Assembly (NCBI GenBank): GCA_003389215.1
Contig: QQVP01000064.1
Span: forward strand, 1-64,000
Origin: Planctomycetota bacterium
GTDB taxonomy: Bacteria > Planctomycetota > Planctomycetia > Pirellulales > UBA7805
Direction of reading: 5' to 3'
DNA length: 64,000 nucleotides
In this document: piece after piece, positions 34,920-42,771 of the stretch
How positions within the stretch are numbered: position 1 is the stretch's first letter
Layout: the number at the start of each line of letters is the position of its first letter
The notes under the pieces: model-generated
What the model was told of the DNA's origin: nothing
Seen by the model: the letters and a program-made list of their open reading frames with translations, nothing else
The model's database searches: none
Program-made: the position numbers and the translations under genes

Positions 34920-35345
34920 TCAGATGTAGTACATCGAGAGCTGATCGCTGGCCGCGGCCTCGACCAGATCGGCGAACCGGATCTGCGCCAGTTGGTCGCC
35001 CCGGGCGCGGTCGGCCTGCTGCCAGGCGGAGTAGAGGGCGCAACAGAGCGGGTCGACGCGGTCGCCCGGCTTCTCGCACACGGGCGGGCCGTCGATGACC
35101 TCGACGACATCGGCCAGGGTGATCTCTTCGGGCGAGCGCGCCAGGCGATAGCCGCCGCTGGCCCCCCGCGTGCTTTCCACAAGCCCCGCCGCCTTGAGCT
35201 GCAAGAGAATCTGCACGAGGAACCGCGACGGAATCGCGTGGGCCTCGGCGATATCGCGAATTCGCACCAGGTCCTCCGCGGCGTACCGGGCGGAGAGCTC
35301 GAGCATCGCGATGCAGGCGTATTCGGTCTTGGCAGAGATCTTCAT
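34920..35345 (-). CDS. Rrf2-family transcriptional regulator
   Basis: A 141-residue winged-helix regulator beginning MKISAKTEYACIAMLELS, with the recognition helix in IPSRFLVQILLQLKAAGLV and the wing STRGASGGYRL. After the DNA-binding domain are three cysteines in VCEKPGDRVDPLCCALYSAW; the spacing (C-x10-C-C) differs from IscR. It could sense Fe-S clusters or sulfur supply. The cysH gene is upstream on the same strand with a 90-bp gap, so a CymR-like role in sulfur assimilation is likely. Confidence 0.88.
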   Translation of the reverse strand: MKISAKTEYACIAMLELSARYAAEDLVRIRDIAEAHAIPSRFLVQILLQLKAAGLVESTRGASGGYRLARSPEEITLADVVEVIDGPPVCEKPGDRVDPLCCALYSAWQQADRARGDQLAQIRFADLVEAAASDQLSMYYI

Positions 35346-35435
35346 GTGGGGTTCGGTGCGCGACGGGCTTTGCATTCCGAGCGCCGCGCGGGCCGCCCGG
35401 CGCCAGGGAACTACTTATCGCGTTATCGCGCGCAA

Positions 35436-36206
35436 CTACTTATTGTCGCCCAGGGCGTGCAGCCCGCACTCGGTCTTGGCGGTGCCCGACCAGCGACCTG
35501 CCCGTTCGTCCTCGCCGAACATGACACTGCGGGTGCAGGGCCAGCAGCCGATGCTGGGATATCCCTGGTCGTGCAAGGGGTTGTAGGGAACGTCTTCGTC
35601 CGTGATCCGCTTCCAGACGTCGGCCTTCGTCCAGTTGGCCAGCGGGTTGATCTTGACGAGATTGAACTTGCTGTCCCAACCGACAATCGGCGCCTCGGCC
35701 CGGTCGGGACTCTGGTTGCGGCGGATGCCGGTCAGCCAGGCGTGCATGCCGACGACCGACTCGCGCAAGACCTTCACCTTGCGGTGAAAGCAACACTGAT
35801 CGGGATTGGTCTTGTAGAGCGGACCGCCGTTGGCGCGCTCAAATTCCTCGACACTTTGTTCGTGACTGTGGTAGGCCACCGTGAGGCCGTACTTCGCGGC
35901 GAGGCGATCGCGGAGCTCCAACGTCTCGCGAAACTGATAACCGGTTTCCAGGTTGAAAACATAGACGTCTTTGTTGATCTTCGAGAGCATCGAGAGGATC
36001 ACGCAGCCTTCGGGGCCGAAGGCGGTGGCCATCGTCAGCTTCGGAAAGAACCGCGCGACGGCGTAGCGGAGAATCTCCTCGGGCGGGGCCGTTTCCAGCC
36101 GCGCGCTCGCCTCGGCCAACTCCGCCAGCAGCTCGTCGGTCGGTTCCAGGTGCGGTTCGTCGCGGAACATTGCCGGATTGGGTTTGAGAGCGGTGTCCGT
36201 AGCCAT
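35436..36206 (-). CDS. cysH: Phosphoadenylyl/adenylyl-sulfate reductase (CysH)
   Basis: Reduces activated sulfate to sulfite, in the cytoplasm, with thioredoxin. The 256-residue protein has the PP-loop region (TAFGPEGCVILSML, about 62-75), TGIRRNQSPDRAE, and the cysteine pairs DQCCFHRKV and GCWPCTR that hold a [4Fe-4S] cluster; such enzymes normally act on APS and not PAPS. C-terminal KTECGLH carries the catalytic Cys. The ATG at 36206 lies about 3-10 bases from the predicted transcript start, with no Shine-Dalgarno sequence. First gene of a pair with the Rrf2 regulator. Confidence 0.93.
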   Translation of the reverse strand: MATDTALKPNPAMFRDEPHLEPTDELLAELAEASARLETAPPEEILRYAVARFFPKLTMATAFGPEGCVILSMLSKINKDVYVFNLETGYQFRETLELRDRLAAKYGLTVAYHSHEQSVEEFERANGGPLYKTNPDQCCFHRKVKVLRESVVGMHAWLTGIRRNQSPDRAEAPIVGWDSKFNLVKINPLANWTKADVWKRITDEDVPYNPLHDQGYPSIGCWPCTRSVMFGEDERAGRWSGTAKTECGLHALGDNK

Positions 36207-36215
36207 GGTAGTCAA

Positions 36216-36243
36216 TGTTTAGTAAGTTGGTAATGAAAGTCAA
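36216..36243 (-). promoter_or_regulatory. cysH promoter with direct repeat (possible Rrf2 site)
   Basis: Read on the minus strand: TTGACT (36243-36238), 16-bp spacer and TAAACA (36221-36216), very close to the cysH ATG at 36206. On the plus strand the spacer and -10 hold the direct repeat TTAGTAA-G-TTGGTAA (36219-36233), AT-rich in a GC-rich genome. It overlaps the promoter, where a repressor would act. Confidence 0.5.
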
Positions 36244-36625
36244 CATTATGCCCTGTATCTAGATTCGGTCACTGCCCGCGGAGTTCTGCAATCTGTATCG
36301 ATTTTGCCGGCAATTTGCGGGGTTTGGGAGGCACTTGCGGGCCTTTGGCCCCTGCAGATCAATCGGCGAATGCTTATGCGATAGGGCCGCGAGGGTCAAG
36401 ATCTTGAATTCGGAATTATTGGGGAAAGAATGCCCCTGGCGGGCAGCGATCGACGCGGTCAGCTGCGGCTTCGCCTGGCATAACTGCTGTGGCGGGTTCG
36501 AGTCGCTCGACTGGCGCACGTCATTTTCGCGCTACCACAGGTGGCAATCGTCAGAGGCCGAGCCCCCTGGCGCGACCTGAATCGGCTATTCGGCCTGGGC
36601 AAGCAAAAACTTCGTCGGCCGGTTT

Positions 36626-36654
36626 TTGACCCGCGCCAGAACGTGACCTATATT
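36626..36654 (+). promoter_or_regulatory. Sigma-70-type promoter for the S41 protease gene
   Basis: TTGACC (36626-36631), 17-bp spacer, TATATT (36649-36654). Start near 36661, leader about 158 nt. Confidence 0.55.
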
Positions 36655-36818
36655 GAACTGGCTGGAAGACTAGACCCGTCTTTTGCCGGTTCGTCCGCGG
36701 CGGCCATTTGGCCACGGCGGGACGACGTAAGCTCAGCGAGGGACTGTTGAGCCAGGCGATTGGAGTCGCACGGAGAGCGACGACCAATCCACGCGCTTTT
36801 CCTCACTGGGTCCTAGTA

Positions 36819-38513
36819 ATGCAGCCTTCGCTTCTCGTTCGCGACTCAATTCGTATCGCGGTATCCCGACTGGCCCTGCTGGCCGTCACGGTATTCCCCC
36901 TCGGTTTGGTCCCCGCGCCCGCGATGGCGCAAGTGCGGATCGTCGAGCCCGGGACGACTTCCAGCCCCGCGGCGGAAGCCGGCCTCGAGGCGGTCTATCA
37001 GCAAGGGCGTCAGCTCGAAGAGGCCCAGCAGTGGGGCGAGGCGGTCTCGCACTACGAAGACGCCCTCAAGCAGAATCCACAAGATCGGCAACTGCGCCGC
37101 CGGCACGACGCGGCCAAGATGCACTACGACCTGGGTCGCCGGTACAACGATCGCAGTTTTCGTCAGACGCTCACCGCGCTCGACCAGCGGCAGGTGCTCG
37201 ACCTCTATGACGAGGTGCTGCTGAAGATCGACACCCATCACGTCGACGAGCCGAACTGGCGCCGGCTCGTGGCCCGTGGTGCCGAGTGTCTCTCGGTGGC
37301 CCTGGACGAGAAGCCGTTCCGCGATCGCCACCTGGCCGGGGTCAGCGACGCCCAGATTGCGGCGCTGCGACGCGACTTGCAACAGTCGGTAGCCGGTCGG
37401 GTCATTCGCACGCGACGCGACGCCCGCCACGCCGTCGTCACCGCGACGCAGTTGGCCCGACATCACGCAGGCTTGCCTGCCGCCGCCGTGGTGATGGAAT
37501 TCGTGAGCGGAGCCGTGGGCGGACTGGACACCTACTCCGCCTACCTGACCGGCGATCAGCTGCGTGACGTCTACTCGCAGATTGACGGTAACTTTGTCGG
37601 ACTGGGCATCGAGCTGAAGTCGGACGGCGAAGGCCTGCTGATCATGGGCGTGATCGGCGGCAGCCCGGCGTCGCAGGCCGGCATCGTGGTCGGCGATCGC
37701 ATCACTTCGGTCGATGGACAGAGCACCCAGGGCCTCTCGACGGACGAAGCCGCCAATCTGCTGCAGGGTCCGGAAGGGAGCTCGGCACGACTGGTCGTGC
37801 TGGGTGCCGACGGCGTCAATCGTCTGCTGAACGTCGAGCGTAAGCATGTCGACGTGCCCAGTGTCGACGACATTCAGATCGTCGACGAGCAGCACGGGGT
37901 GGGATATCTGCGTTTGGTCGGATTTCAGCGGACGACGAGCCGCGACCTCGATCGGGCCTTGCTGCAGCTGCACCGCCAGGGGATGCGCAGCCTGATCATC
38001 GACCTGCGCGGCAACCCGGGCGGCTTGTTGACCGCGTCGGTGGAAGTTGCCGATCGGTTCGTCAATCGCGGCACGATTGTCTCGACGCGTGGCCGCAGCA
38101 AGCAGGAAGATTACGACTACTCGGCCCGTCAGGTCTCGACGTGGCGCGTGCCGCTGGTCGTGCTGATCGACGAGAACAGTGCCAGCGCCAGCGAGATTTT
38201 CGCAGCGGCGATTCGCGATCATCGCCGCGGCACGATCGTCGGGCATCGCAGTTACGGCAAGGGCTCGGTGCAAGGCATCTTCCCGCTCAGTGCCACCGGC
38301 GCGGGACTGCGACTGACGACCGCCAAGTTCTACTCGCCGACGGGCAAGCCCATCAGCAACATCGGCGTCTCGCCGGACGTCGTCGTTCGCGAAGCCGCCC
38401 GACCGGTCATGCAGCAGGCGACGCAGGTCGATCCGACGGCCCCGCGGGTTGCCTCCGACGTGGTCCTCGACGCCGGCATCGAGGCGGCCCAGCAGCTGAT
38501 CGCCAAACGCTAG
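36819..38513 (+). CDS. Periplasmic S41-family protease (CtpA type)
   Basis: C-terminal processing protease, 564 residues, exported. Signal peptide about 1-37 (RLALLAVTVFPLGLVPAPAM), a single TPR-like pair (about 55-95), an alpha-helical part, a PDZ domain (about 255-330; GLGIELKSDGEGLLIMGVIG) and the protease core (about 350-540). The catalytic pair is Ser456 (DENSASASEIF) and Lys481 (HRSYGKGSVQG), spaced as in Prc/CtpA. The substrate-binding SPTGKPISNIGVSPD follows. The ATG at 36819 places the signal peptide correctly. It is alone, between its own promoter and a strong terminator. Confidence 0.92.
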   Translation: MQPSLLVRDSIRIAVSRLALLAVTVFPLGLVPAPAMAQVRIVEPGTTSSPAAEAGLEAVYQQGRQLEEAQQWGEAVSHYEDALKQNPQDRQLRRRHDAAKMHYDLGRRYNDRSFRQTLTALDQRQVLDLYDEVLLKIDTHHVDEPNWRRLVARGAECLSVALDEKPFRDRHLAGVSDAQIAALRRDLQQSVAGRVIRTRRDARHAVVTATQLARHHAGLPAAAVVMEFVSGAVGGLDTYSAYLTGDQLRDVYSQIDGNFVGLGIELKSDGEGLLIMGVIGGSPASQAGIVVGDRITSVDGQSTQGLSTDEAANLLQGPEGSSARLVVLGADGVNRLLNVERKHVDVPSVDDIQIVDEQHGVGYLRLVGFQRTTSRDLDRALLQLHRQGMRSLIIDLRGNPGGLLTASVEVADRFVNRGTIVSTRGRSKQEDYDYSARQVSTWRVPLVVLIDENSASASEIFAAAIRDHRRGTIVGHRSYGKGSVQGIFPLSATGAGLRLTTAKFYSPTGKPISNIGVSPDVVVREAARPVMQQATQVDPTAPRVASDVVLDAGIEAAQQLIAKR

Positions 38514-38595
38514 AGCTGAGCCGGCCGGCACGTCTTCGATATCCTGACGGTGGTAGCGACCGCGACGCGTCTCGACGCGTCGTGACCCACAGCCG

Positions 38596-38627
38596 AGAAA
38601 CCCCGGAATCCACACCGGGGTTTCTTC
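38596..38627 (+). terminator. Rho-independent terminator of the S41 protease gene
   Basis: A perfect 11-bp stem AGAAACCCCGG / CCGGGGTTTCT with an 8-base loop, followed by TCG. It lies 82 bp after the stop. Confidence 0.75.
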
Positions 38628-38754
38628 GCGCGCGGGCGGGCTGGTTGCTTCGCCGCCGGTCGCGGCCCGCTCACGTTCTTGCCGCAGGCCCGCAAAGTCT
38701 CATTGTCTCGGCCACCTTGCCGGCACCGCGTTGGCGGCCGCGGTTTGGCGCCAA

Positions 38755-38782
38755 TTGCAAAACGGGGCCAATGCCCTATGAT
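38755..38782 (+). promoter_or_regulatory. glnA promoter candidate (sigma-70 type)
   Basis: TTGCAA (38755-38760), 16-bp spacer, TATGAT (38777-38782), which gives a leader of about 150 nt. A nearby TTGGCGCCAATTGCA looks like a sigma-54 site but its GG-GC distance is 10, not 12. Confidence 0.45.
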
Positions 38783-38802
38783 GCTAGTTTCCAGATGGCG
38801 GA

Positions 38803-38822
38803 CGGCATCCTTGGGGATGCCG
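38803..38822 (+). promoter_or_regulatory. Perfect hairpin in the glnA leader
   Basis: CGGCATCC-TTGG-GGATGCCG, an 8-bp perfect stem with a tetraloop, early in the predicted leader. Followed by GGAAAGTCGAAGCGCGACGG and more pairing-prone sequence up to the AGAGGAGC ribosome site. Could be part of a cis-acting RNA; it does not match the known glutamine riboswitch in my reading. Confidence 0.5.
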
Positions 38823-38938
38823 CTGGAAAGTCGAAGCGCGACGGCGCGTTTGGCGGATTGCAGGAAGCCGAAGCTCAACTCCCGTCCGTGACTGTGAATG
38901 TAGGTTGTTTCGGACCGTAGTTTTGAGAGGAGCTTGCT

Positions 38939-40375
38939 GTGAAACCCAAAACACCCAGCGAAGTCTTGGCCATGTGCCGAGAAAACGACGTGAAGTCGGT
39001 CGACTTCCGCTTCATGGACTTTCCCGGTCTCTGGCAGCATTTCACCATTCCGGTGAGCAAGCTGGAGGAGAGTCTTTTCGAGGACGGTCTCGGCTTTGAC
39101 GGCTCGAGTATCCGCGGCTGGCAGGCGATCAACGAGAGTGACATGCTCGTCATTCCGCAGGCCGACACCGCCTTTCTCGATCCGTTTACCGAGTTGCCGA
39201 CCGTCTCGATGATCTGCAACATCCAGGATCCCATTACCCGCGAGGACTACACCCGCGACCCTCGCAATGTGGCCCGCAAGGCCGTCAACTACATGAAGAG
39301 TAGCGGCGTGGCCGACACCTGCTACATCGGCCCGGAAGCTGAGTTCTTCATCTTCGACGACGTCCGTTTCGACCACACCGCCAACGCCGGTTTCTATCAC
39401 CTCGACAGCATCGAAGGTCAGTGGAATCGCGGCAAAGATTACATGGCCGTGGGCGAAGGGCCGAACCTCGGTTACAAGCTGCGTCACAAGGAAGGTTACT
39501 TCCCGGTGCCGCCGGCCGATCAGTCGATGGACATCCGCAACGAGATGATGCAGACGATGATCGACTGTGGGCTGGACGTCGAATGTCAGCACCACGAAGT
39601 CGGCACCGCCGGCCAGGCCGAAATCGACTTGAAGTTCGACGAGCTGGTCAACATGGCCGACTCGTTGATGATCTATAAGTACATCGTCAAGAACGTGGCT
39701 GCCCAGCGGGGTCGCACCGTGACGTTCATGCCCAAGCCGCTCTTCGGCGACAACGGCTCCGGCATGCACACGCACATTTCGCTCTGGAAGGGCGAAGAGC
39801 CCCTGTTCGCCGGCAGCGGCTATGCCGGGCTGAGCGAAACGGCCTTGCACGGCATCGGCGGCATCTTGCGACACGCGCCCGCGATTCTGGCCTTCACCAA
39901 CCCCACCACCAACAGCTACAAGCGACTGGTGCCGGGCTACGAAGCGCCGGTCAATCTGGCCTACTCGCAGCGGAACCGCAGTGCGGCTTGTCGCATTCCG
40001 ATGTATAGCGCCAGCCCCAAGGCGAAGCGCGTCGAGTTCCGCTGCCCCGATCCGAGCTGCAATCCGTACCTCGCCTTCTCGGCGCTGTTGATGGCGGTTC
40101 TGGACGGGGTGCAGAACAAGATCGACCCGGGCGAGCCTCTGGACAAGGATATCTACGACCTCAGCCCCGAAGAGGCGGCCGAAGTGCCGACCACGCCGGG
40201 CTCGCTGGGCGAATCGCTGGCCGCGCTGCGTCGCGACCACGAGTTCCTGCTCAAGGGCGACGTCTTCACCAAGGACGTCATCGACACCTGGATCTGGTAC
40301 AAGACGGCGAACGAAGTCGAGGCCCTCGCCTTGCGTCCGCATCCGTACGAGTTCTGCATGTACTACGACATTTAG
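38939..40375 (+). CDS. glnA: Glutamine synthetase, type I
   Basis: Makes glutamine from glutamate and ammonia; dodecameric cytoplasmic enzyme of 478 residues. Visible motifs: [18 protein letters not shown] (about 52-69), the metal site [28 protein letters not shown], the ATP loop [10 protein letters not shown], and NRSAACRIP. The adenylylation loop [11 protein letters not shown] contains a tyrosine at the place modified in GSI-beta enzymes, so activity may be controlled by adenylylation, with PII (at 22.5 kb) as the usual signal. GTG start at 38939 preceded by AGAGGAGC. Single-gene unit with a strong terminator. Confidence 0.96.
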   Translation: MKPKTPSEVLAMCRENDVKSVDFRFMDFPGLWQHFTIPVSKLEESLFEDGLGFDGSSIRGWQAINESDMLVIPQADTAFLDPFTELPTVSMICNIQDPITREDYTRDPRNVARKAVNYMKSSGVADTCYIGPEAEFFIFDDVRFDHTANAGFYHLDSIEGQWNRGKDYMAVGEGPNLGYKLRHKEGYFPVPPADQSMDIRNEMMQTMIDCGLDVECQHHEVGTAGQAEIDLKFDELVNMADSLMIYKYIVKNVAAQRGRTVTFMPKPLFGDNGSGMHTHISLWKGEEPLFAGSGYAGLSETALHGIGGILRHAPAILAFTNPTTNSYKRLVPGYEAPVNLAYSQRNRSAACRIPMYSASPKAKRVEFRCPDPSCNPYLAFSALLMAVLDGVQNKIDPGEPLDKDIYDLSPEEAAEVPTTPGSLGESLAALRRDHEFLLKGDVFTKDVIDTWIWYKTANEVEALALRPHPYEFCMYYDI

Positions 40376-40415
40376 TCGACTACATCCGTGCTCACTTTAA
40401 TGTGCCGAAACGAGT

Positions 40416-40451
40416 GCGGGCCGCTTCGCATTGGGAGCGGCCCGCCTTCTT
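40416..40451 (+). terminator. Rho-independent terminator of glnA
   Basis: A perfect 10-bp stem GCGGGCCGCT / AGCGGCCCGC, with a 10-base loop and CTTCTT after it, 41 bp past the glnA stop. Confidence 0.75.
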
Positions 40452-40523
40452 GCGCCTCGCGAGCTCTAGATTCCTACTGGTCGCGCGGCGGCCAGTCGTT
40501 CGCCAATCGCTTGGTGTCGTCAA

Positions 40524-40946
40524 ATGCACTTGGGCCATTTCTTGGATTTCAAGTCCGAGCCGTCAATGGTACTTCTCGGCTGTACTAGCAGGGAGCTCGT
40601 TTCTCTCGCGGATCGCTTGAGATCCCTTTCAACGGACGAGGCGATCAACTTGAGCGAGCATTTTGACGTCCGATCCGTGGACGACATCGCGCCGCAAATA
40701 CGTTTTGGATCTCAGGATCGTATTGCGCGTCGCGGTGGTGCCGGTTTCGTTTGGGAATTGACCCGCGACGCATTGGCGGAAGCGGTGGACAAGGTCGATG
40801 AGCTCTCGAGGACGGATGGCGGTGGCCATCAGTATTTCTCGGAAAGTTGTGCAGACGACGCAGTCATCATGATTTCCATTGGCGAATACGACAGCACATG
40901 GTGGAGTCGAGCCAGCACTCAGGCGCGAAATCGTGAGCCAAAATAG
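40524..40946 (+). CDS. Hypothetical protein of 140 residues
   Basis: Not recognised. The protein has a mixed alpha/beta composition (SLADRLRSLSTDEAINLSEH, then FVWELTRDALAEAVDKVDEL) with no signal peptide or membrane helix; a second start at 40566 (MVLLGC) is possible. It is plausible as a gene because its composition is balanced and not GC-shadow-like, with acidic and aromatic residues well spread. It converges on the toxin gene with a 6-bp gap. A defence or immunity role is conceivable but unsupported. Confidence 0.5.
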   Translation: MHLGHFLDFKSEPSMVLLGCTSRELVSLADRLRSLSTDEAINLSEHFDVRSVDDIAPQIRFGSQDRIARRGGAGFVWELTRDALAEAVDKVDELSRTDGGGHQYFSESCADDAVIMISIGEYDSTWWSRASTQARNREPK

Positions 40947-40952
40947 TAGAAA

Positions 40953-41240
40953 TCAAATGCGGTCCAGATCGCGCTCGCCACGCACGATCCGCACGATCTC
41001 TACCCCGTCGGCAACGGGACGAAAGAAGAGGACATAGTTGCCCGAAACGAAGCTTCTGCAACGGCCACCACTGCGCGTCATGCGCGGCTGACCCATCTCG
41101 GGATTCGCGGCCAACAACTCGCAAGTCGCTTCGATCTTCTCGATCCAGCGGTAAGCCACATCGGGTTTGTCGCGGGCGATATACTCGGCGTTAGCGGCGA
41201 GGTCCGTCGATGCTGACTTCGAGTAATGGACCTTGGCCAC
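40953..41240 (-). CDS. parE: ParE/RelE-family toxin
   Basis: A 95-residue toxin of the ParE/RelE superfamily: AKVHYSKSASTDLAANAEYI at the N-terminus, a middle R-x-W-I-E-K-I-E helix and a C-terminal YVLFFRPVADGVEIVRIVRG strand pair, as in ParE toxins that poison DNA gyrase. The gene lies 2 bp after its antitoxin, giving the standard antitoxin-then-toxin order. Confidence 0.88.
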   Translation of the reverse strand: MAKVHYSKSASTDLAANAEYIARDKPDVAYRWIEKIEATCELLAANPEMGQPRMTRSGGRCRSFVSGNYVLFFRPVADGVEIVRIVRGERDLDRI

Positions 41241-41242
41241 GG

Positions 41243-41488
41243 CTACTGCCCGCGTTGCTCCTCGATGGCTCGCACTCTCGCTCGGGCCGCCTCGTAGGCC
41301 TCGCCCGCCTCGACACGCCGCCCCGTTTCGAGATCGTCCAAGCCCGCCTGAATCTCCGCGTCCAGCTTCTCCTGCTGCACGACCAACCGTAGCCCTTCGG
41401 CGATCACCTCCGACTCGTCGCGAAACTTACCTTCCGCGATCAAACGCCGCACAACCGGATCGTAGTCGCTGGGGATCTCGAGGCTCAT
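41243..41488 (-). CDS. parD: ParD-like antitoxin
   Basis: An 81-residue partner of the toxin. MSLEIPSDYDPVVRRLIAEGKFRDESEVIAEGLRLV is a ribbon-helix-helix DNA-binding domain, followed by a charged helix that would bind the toxin. The start at 41488 matches ParD lengths; the longer upstream frame adds a non-family extension. It probably represses its own promoter. Confidence 0.85.
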   Translation of the reverse strand: MSLEIPSDYDPVVRRLIAEGKFRDESEVIAEGLRLVVQQEKLDAEIQAGLDDLETGRRVEAGEAYEAARARVRAIEEQRGQ

Positions 41489-41637
41489 GTCGTAGATTCC
41501 GAAGAAGAAGAATCGATCTTCGATCGAGTGGGCTACTGCGTCCGTCACTCTATTCTAGGAACTCGATGGACCGGGAAGCAATGTTGGCAATCGGCCGCGG
41601 TTCGGACTCTCGCGGGCGGCCGCAGGATTTCGCCGTT

Positions 41638-42690
41638 TCAGCCCAACGCTTCCCGAATTCGCTCCGCGGTGACCGGTTCGATGATACCCCGCTCGCAGAC
41701 GATTGCCCGTATCAGCCGCGCCGGCGTGACGTCGAACGCCGGGTTGTAGACGTCGATGCCCTCGGGGGCCGTCGCCGGACCAAAGCCTGCGGTGATCTCC
41801 GCCGCGTCGCGCTGTTCGATCGGAATCGCCTCGCCCGAGGCGAGCGACAAGTCGAAGGTGCTCGAGGGCGCCGCCACGTAGAAGGGGATCTCGTGAGCGG
41901 CCGCCGCCAGGGCAACCTGATAGGTGCCGATTTTGTTGGCCACGTCGCCGTTGGCCGCGATCCGATCGGCCCCCGTGACGATCGCCTGCACGCGACCCTC
42001 GCGCATCAGCTGGGCGGCTGCGGAATCGCAGATCAAAGTCACGTTGAGCCCCCGCTGCTGCAGTTCCCACGCGGAAAGTCGCGCCCCTTGCAGCAGCGGA
42101 CGCGTCTCGTCGCAATAGACCCGTAGTCGCTTGCCGGAATCGTGCGCCGCGTAGAACACGGCCAGCGCCGTGCCGTTGCCGCCGGTTGCCAGCGCTCCCG
42201 CGTTGCAGTGGGTCAACACGCCGCAATCGTCCGGCAACAGCGCCGCGCCGAGGCGGCCGATCTCCGCGCACATCTGCCGATCTTCCTCATGAATCGCGCG
42301 GGCTTCGGCCAAGAGGGCCTCGGCAAGGTCGTCGCCGGTGGCCTCGCCTCGCAGCTCTGCCGCCCGCTCTCTCATCCGCTCGAGTGCCCAGAACAGGTTG
42401 ACCGCCGTGGGCCGACTTGTGGCCAGATAGTCGGCCACCTCGTCGAGCCTGGCCAGCCGTGCCGCCTCGTCGCTCGCGGCGACCGTTTGCAGTCCCAGGC
42501 AAACTCCGTAGGCCGCGGCGATGCCGATTGCCGGTGCCCCGCGCACCCGCAGCGAACGAATCGCCTCCCAGACGCCCTCGACCGTGTCGAGTTCGATCTC
42601 GACCAGCTCGGTCGGCAAGCGGGTCTGGTCGATCAACACCAGGCGGCCGTCGGCCTCGCCGTTCCAGCGGAGCGTTTCGAAACTTGTCAT
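41638..42690 (-). CDS. mtnA: Methylthioribose-1-phosphate isomerase
   Basis: Methionine salvage enzyme that turns 5-methylthioribose 1-phosphate into methylthioribulose 1-phosphate; 350 residues. Visible: RGAPAIGIAAAYG (about 48-60), HCNAGALATGGNGTAL with the active Cys (about 158-175), and TGADRIAANGDVANKIGTY with the catalytic Asp. This separates it from eIF2B-like relatives. Start ATG at 42690. Other salvage genes are not nearby. Confidence 0.93.
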   Translation of the reverse strand: MTSFETLRWNGEADGRLVLIDQTRLPTELVEIELDTVEGVWEAIRSLRVRGAPAIGIAAAYGVCLGLQTVAASDEAARLARLDEVADYLATSRPTAVNLFWALERMRERAAELRGEATGDDLAEALLAEARAIHEEDRQMCAEIGRLGAALLPDDCGVLTHCNAGALATGGNGTALAVFYAAHDSGKRLRVYCDETRPLLQGARLSAWELQQRGLNVTLICDSAAAQLMREGRVQAIVTGADRIAANGDVANKIGTYQVALAAAAHEIPFYVAAPSSTFDLSLASGEAIPIEQRDAAEITAGFGPATAPEGIDVYNPAFDVTPARLIRAIVCERGIIEPVTAERIREALG

Positions 42691-42771
42691 CGGATTGCCT
42701 TGTCTTGGTTGCGAACTCGGTCGACCTGCGATACTCACAGCACTGATTCGCCGCGGCGGTCATCACCGGGC

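Larger units (their letters stand above)
36207..36818. other. Divergent intergenic region between cysH and the S41 protease gene
   Basis: 612 bp. It holds the cysH promoter next to cysH, a strong promoter for the protease at 36626-36654, and about 350 bp in the middle in which nothing was recognised. A minus-strand frame at 36259-36519 has no family-like features. Confidence 0.55.
38514..38938. other. Terminator and leader region before glnA
   Basis: 425 bp with the terminator of the protease gene, a promoter candidate and a structured leader for glnA. No protein gene supported. Confidence 0.6.

Noticed and set aside
36480..36515. GGTTCGAGTC, resembling a tRNA T-loop
   Set aside because: Flanking bases do not pair to a T-stem and no acceptor or anticodon stem can be drawn around it.
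36259..36519. 86-codon minus-strand frame in the cysH-protease spacer
   Set aside because: No ribosome site, no homology-like motifs, composition not clearly coding.
38745..38760. TTGGCGCCAATTGCA before glnA as a sigma-54 promoter
   Set aside because: GG and GC are 10 bp apart, not 12; sigma-54 spacing is strict.
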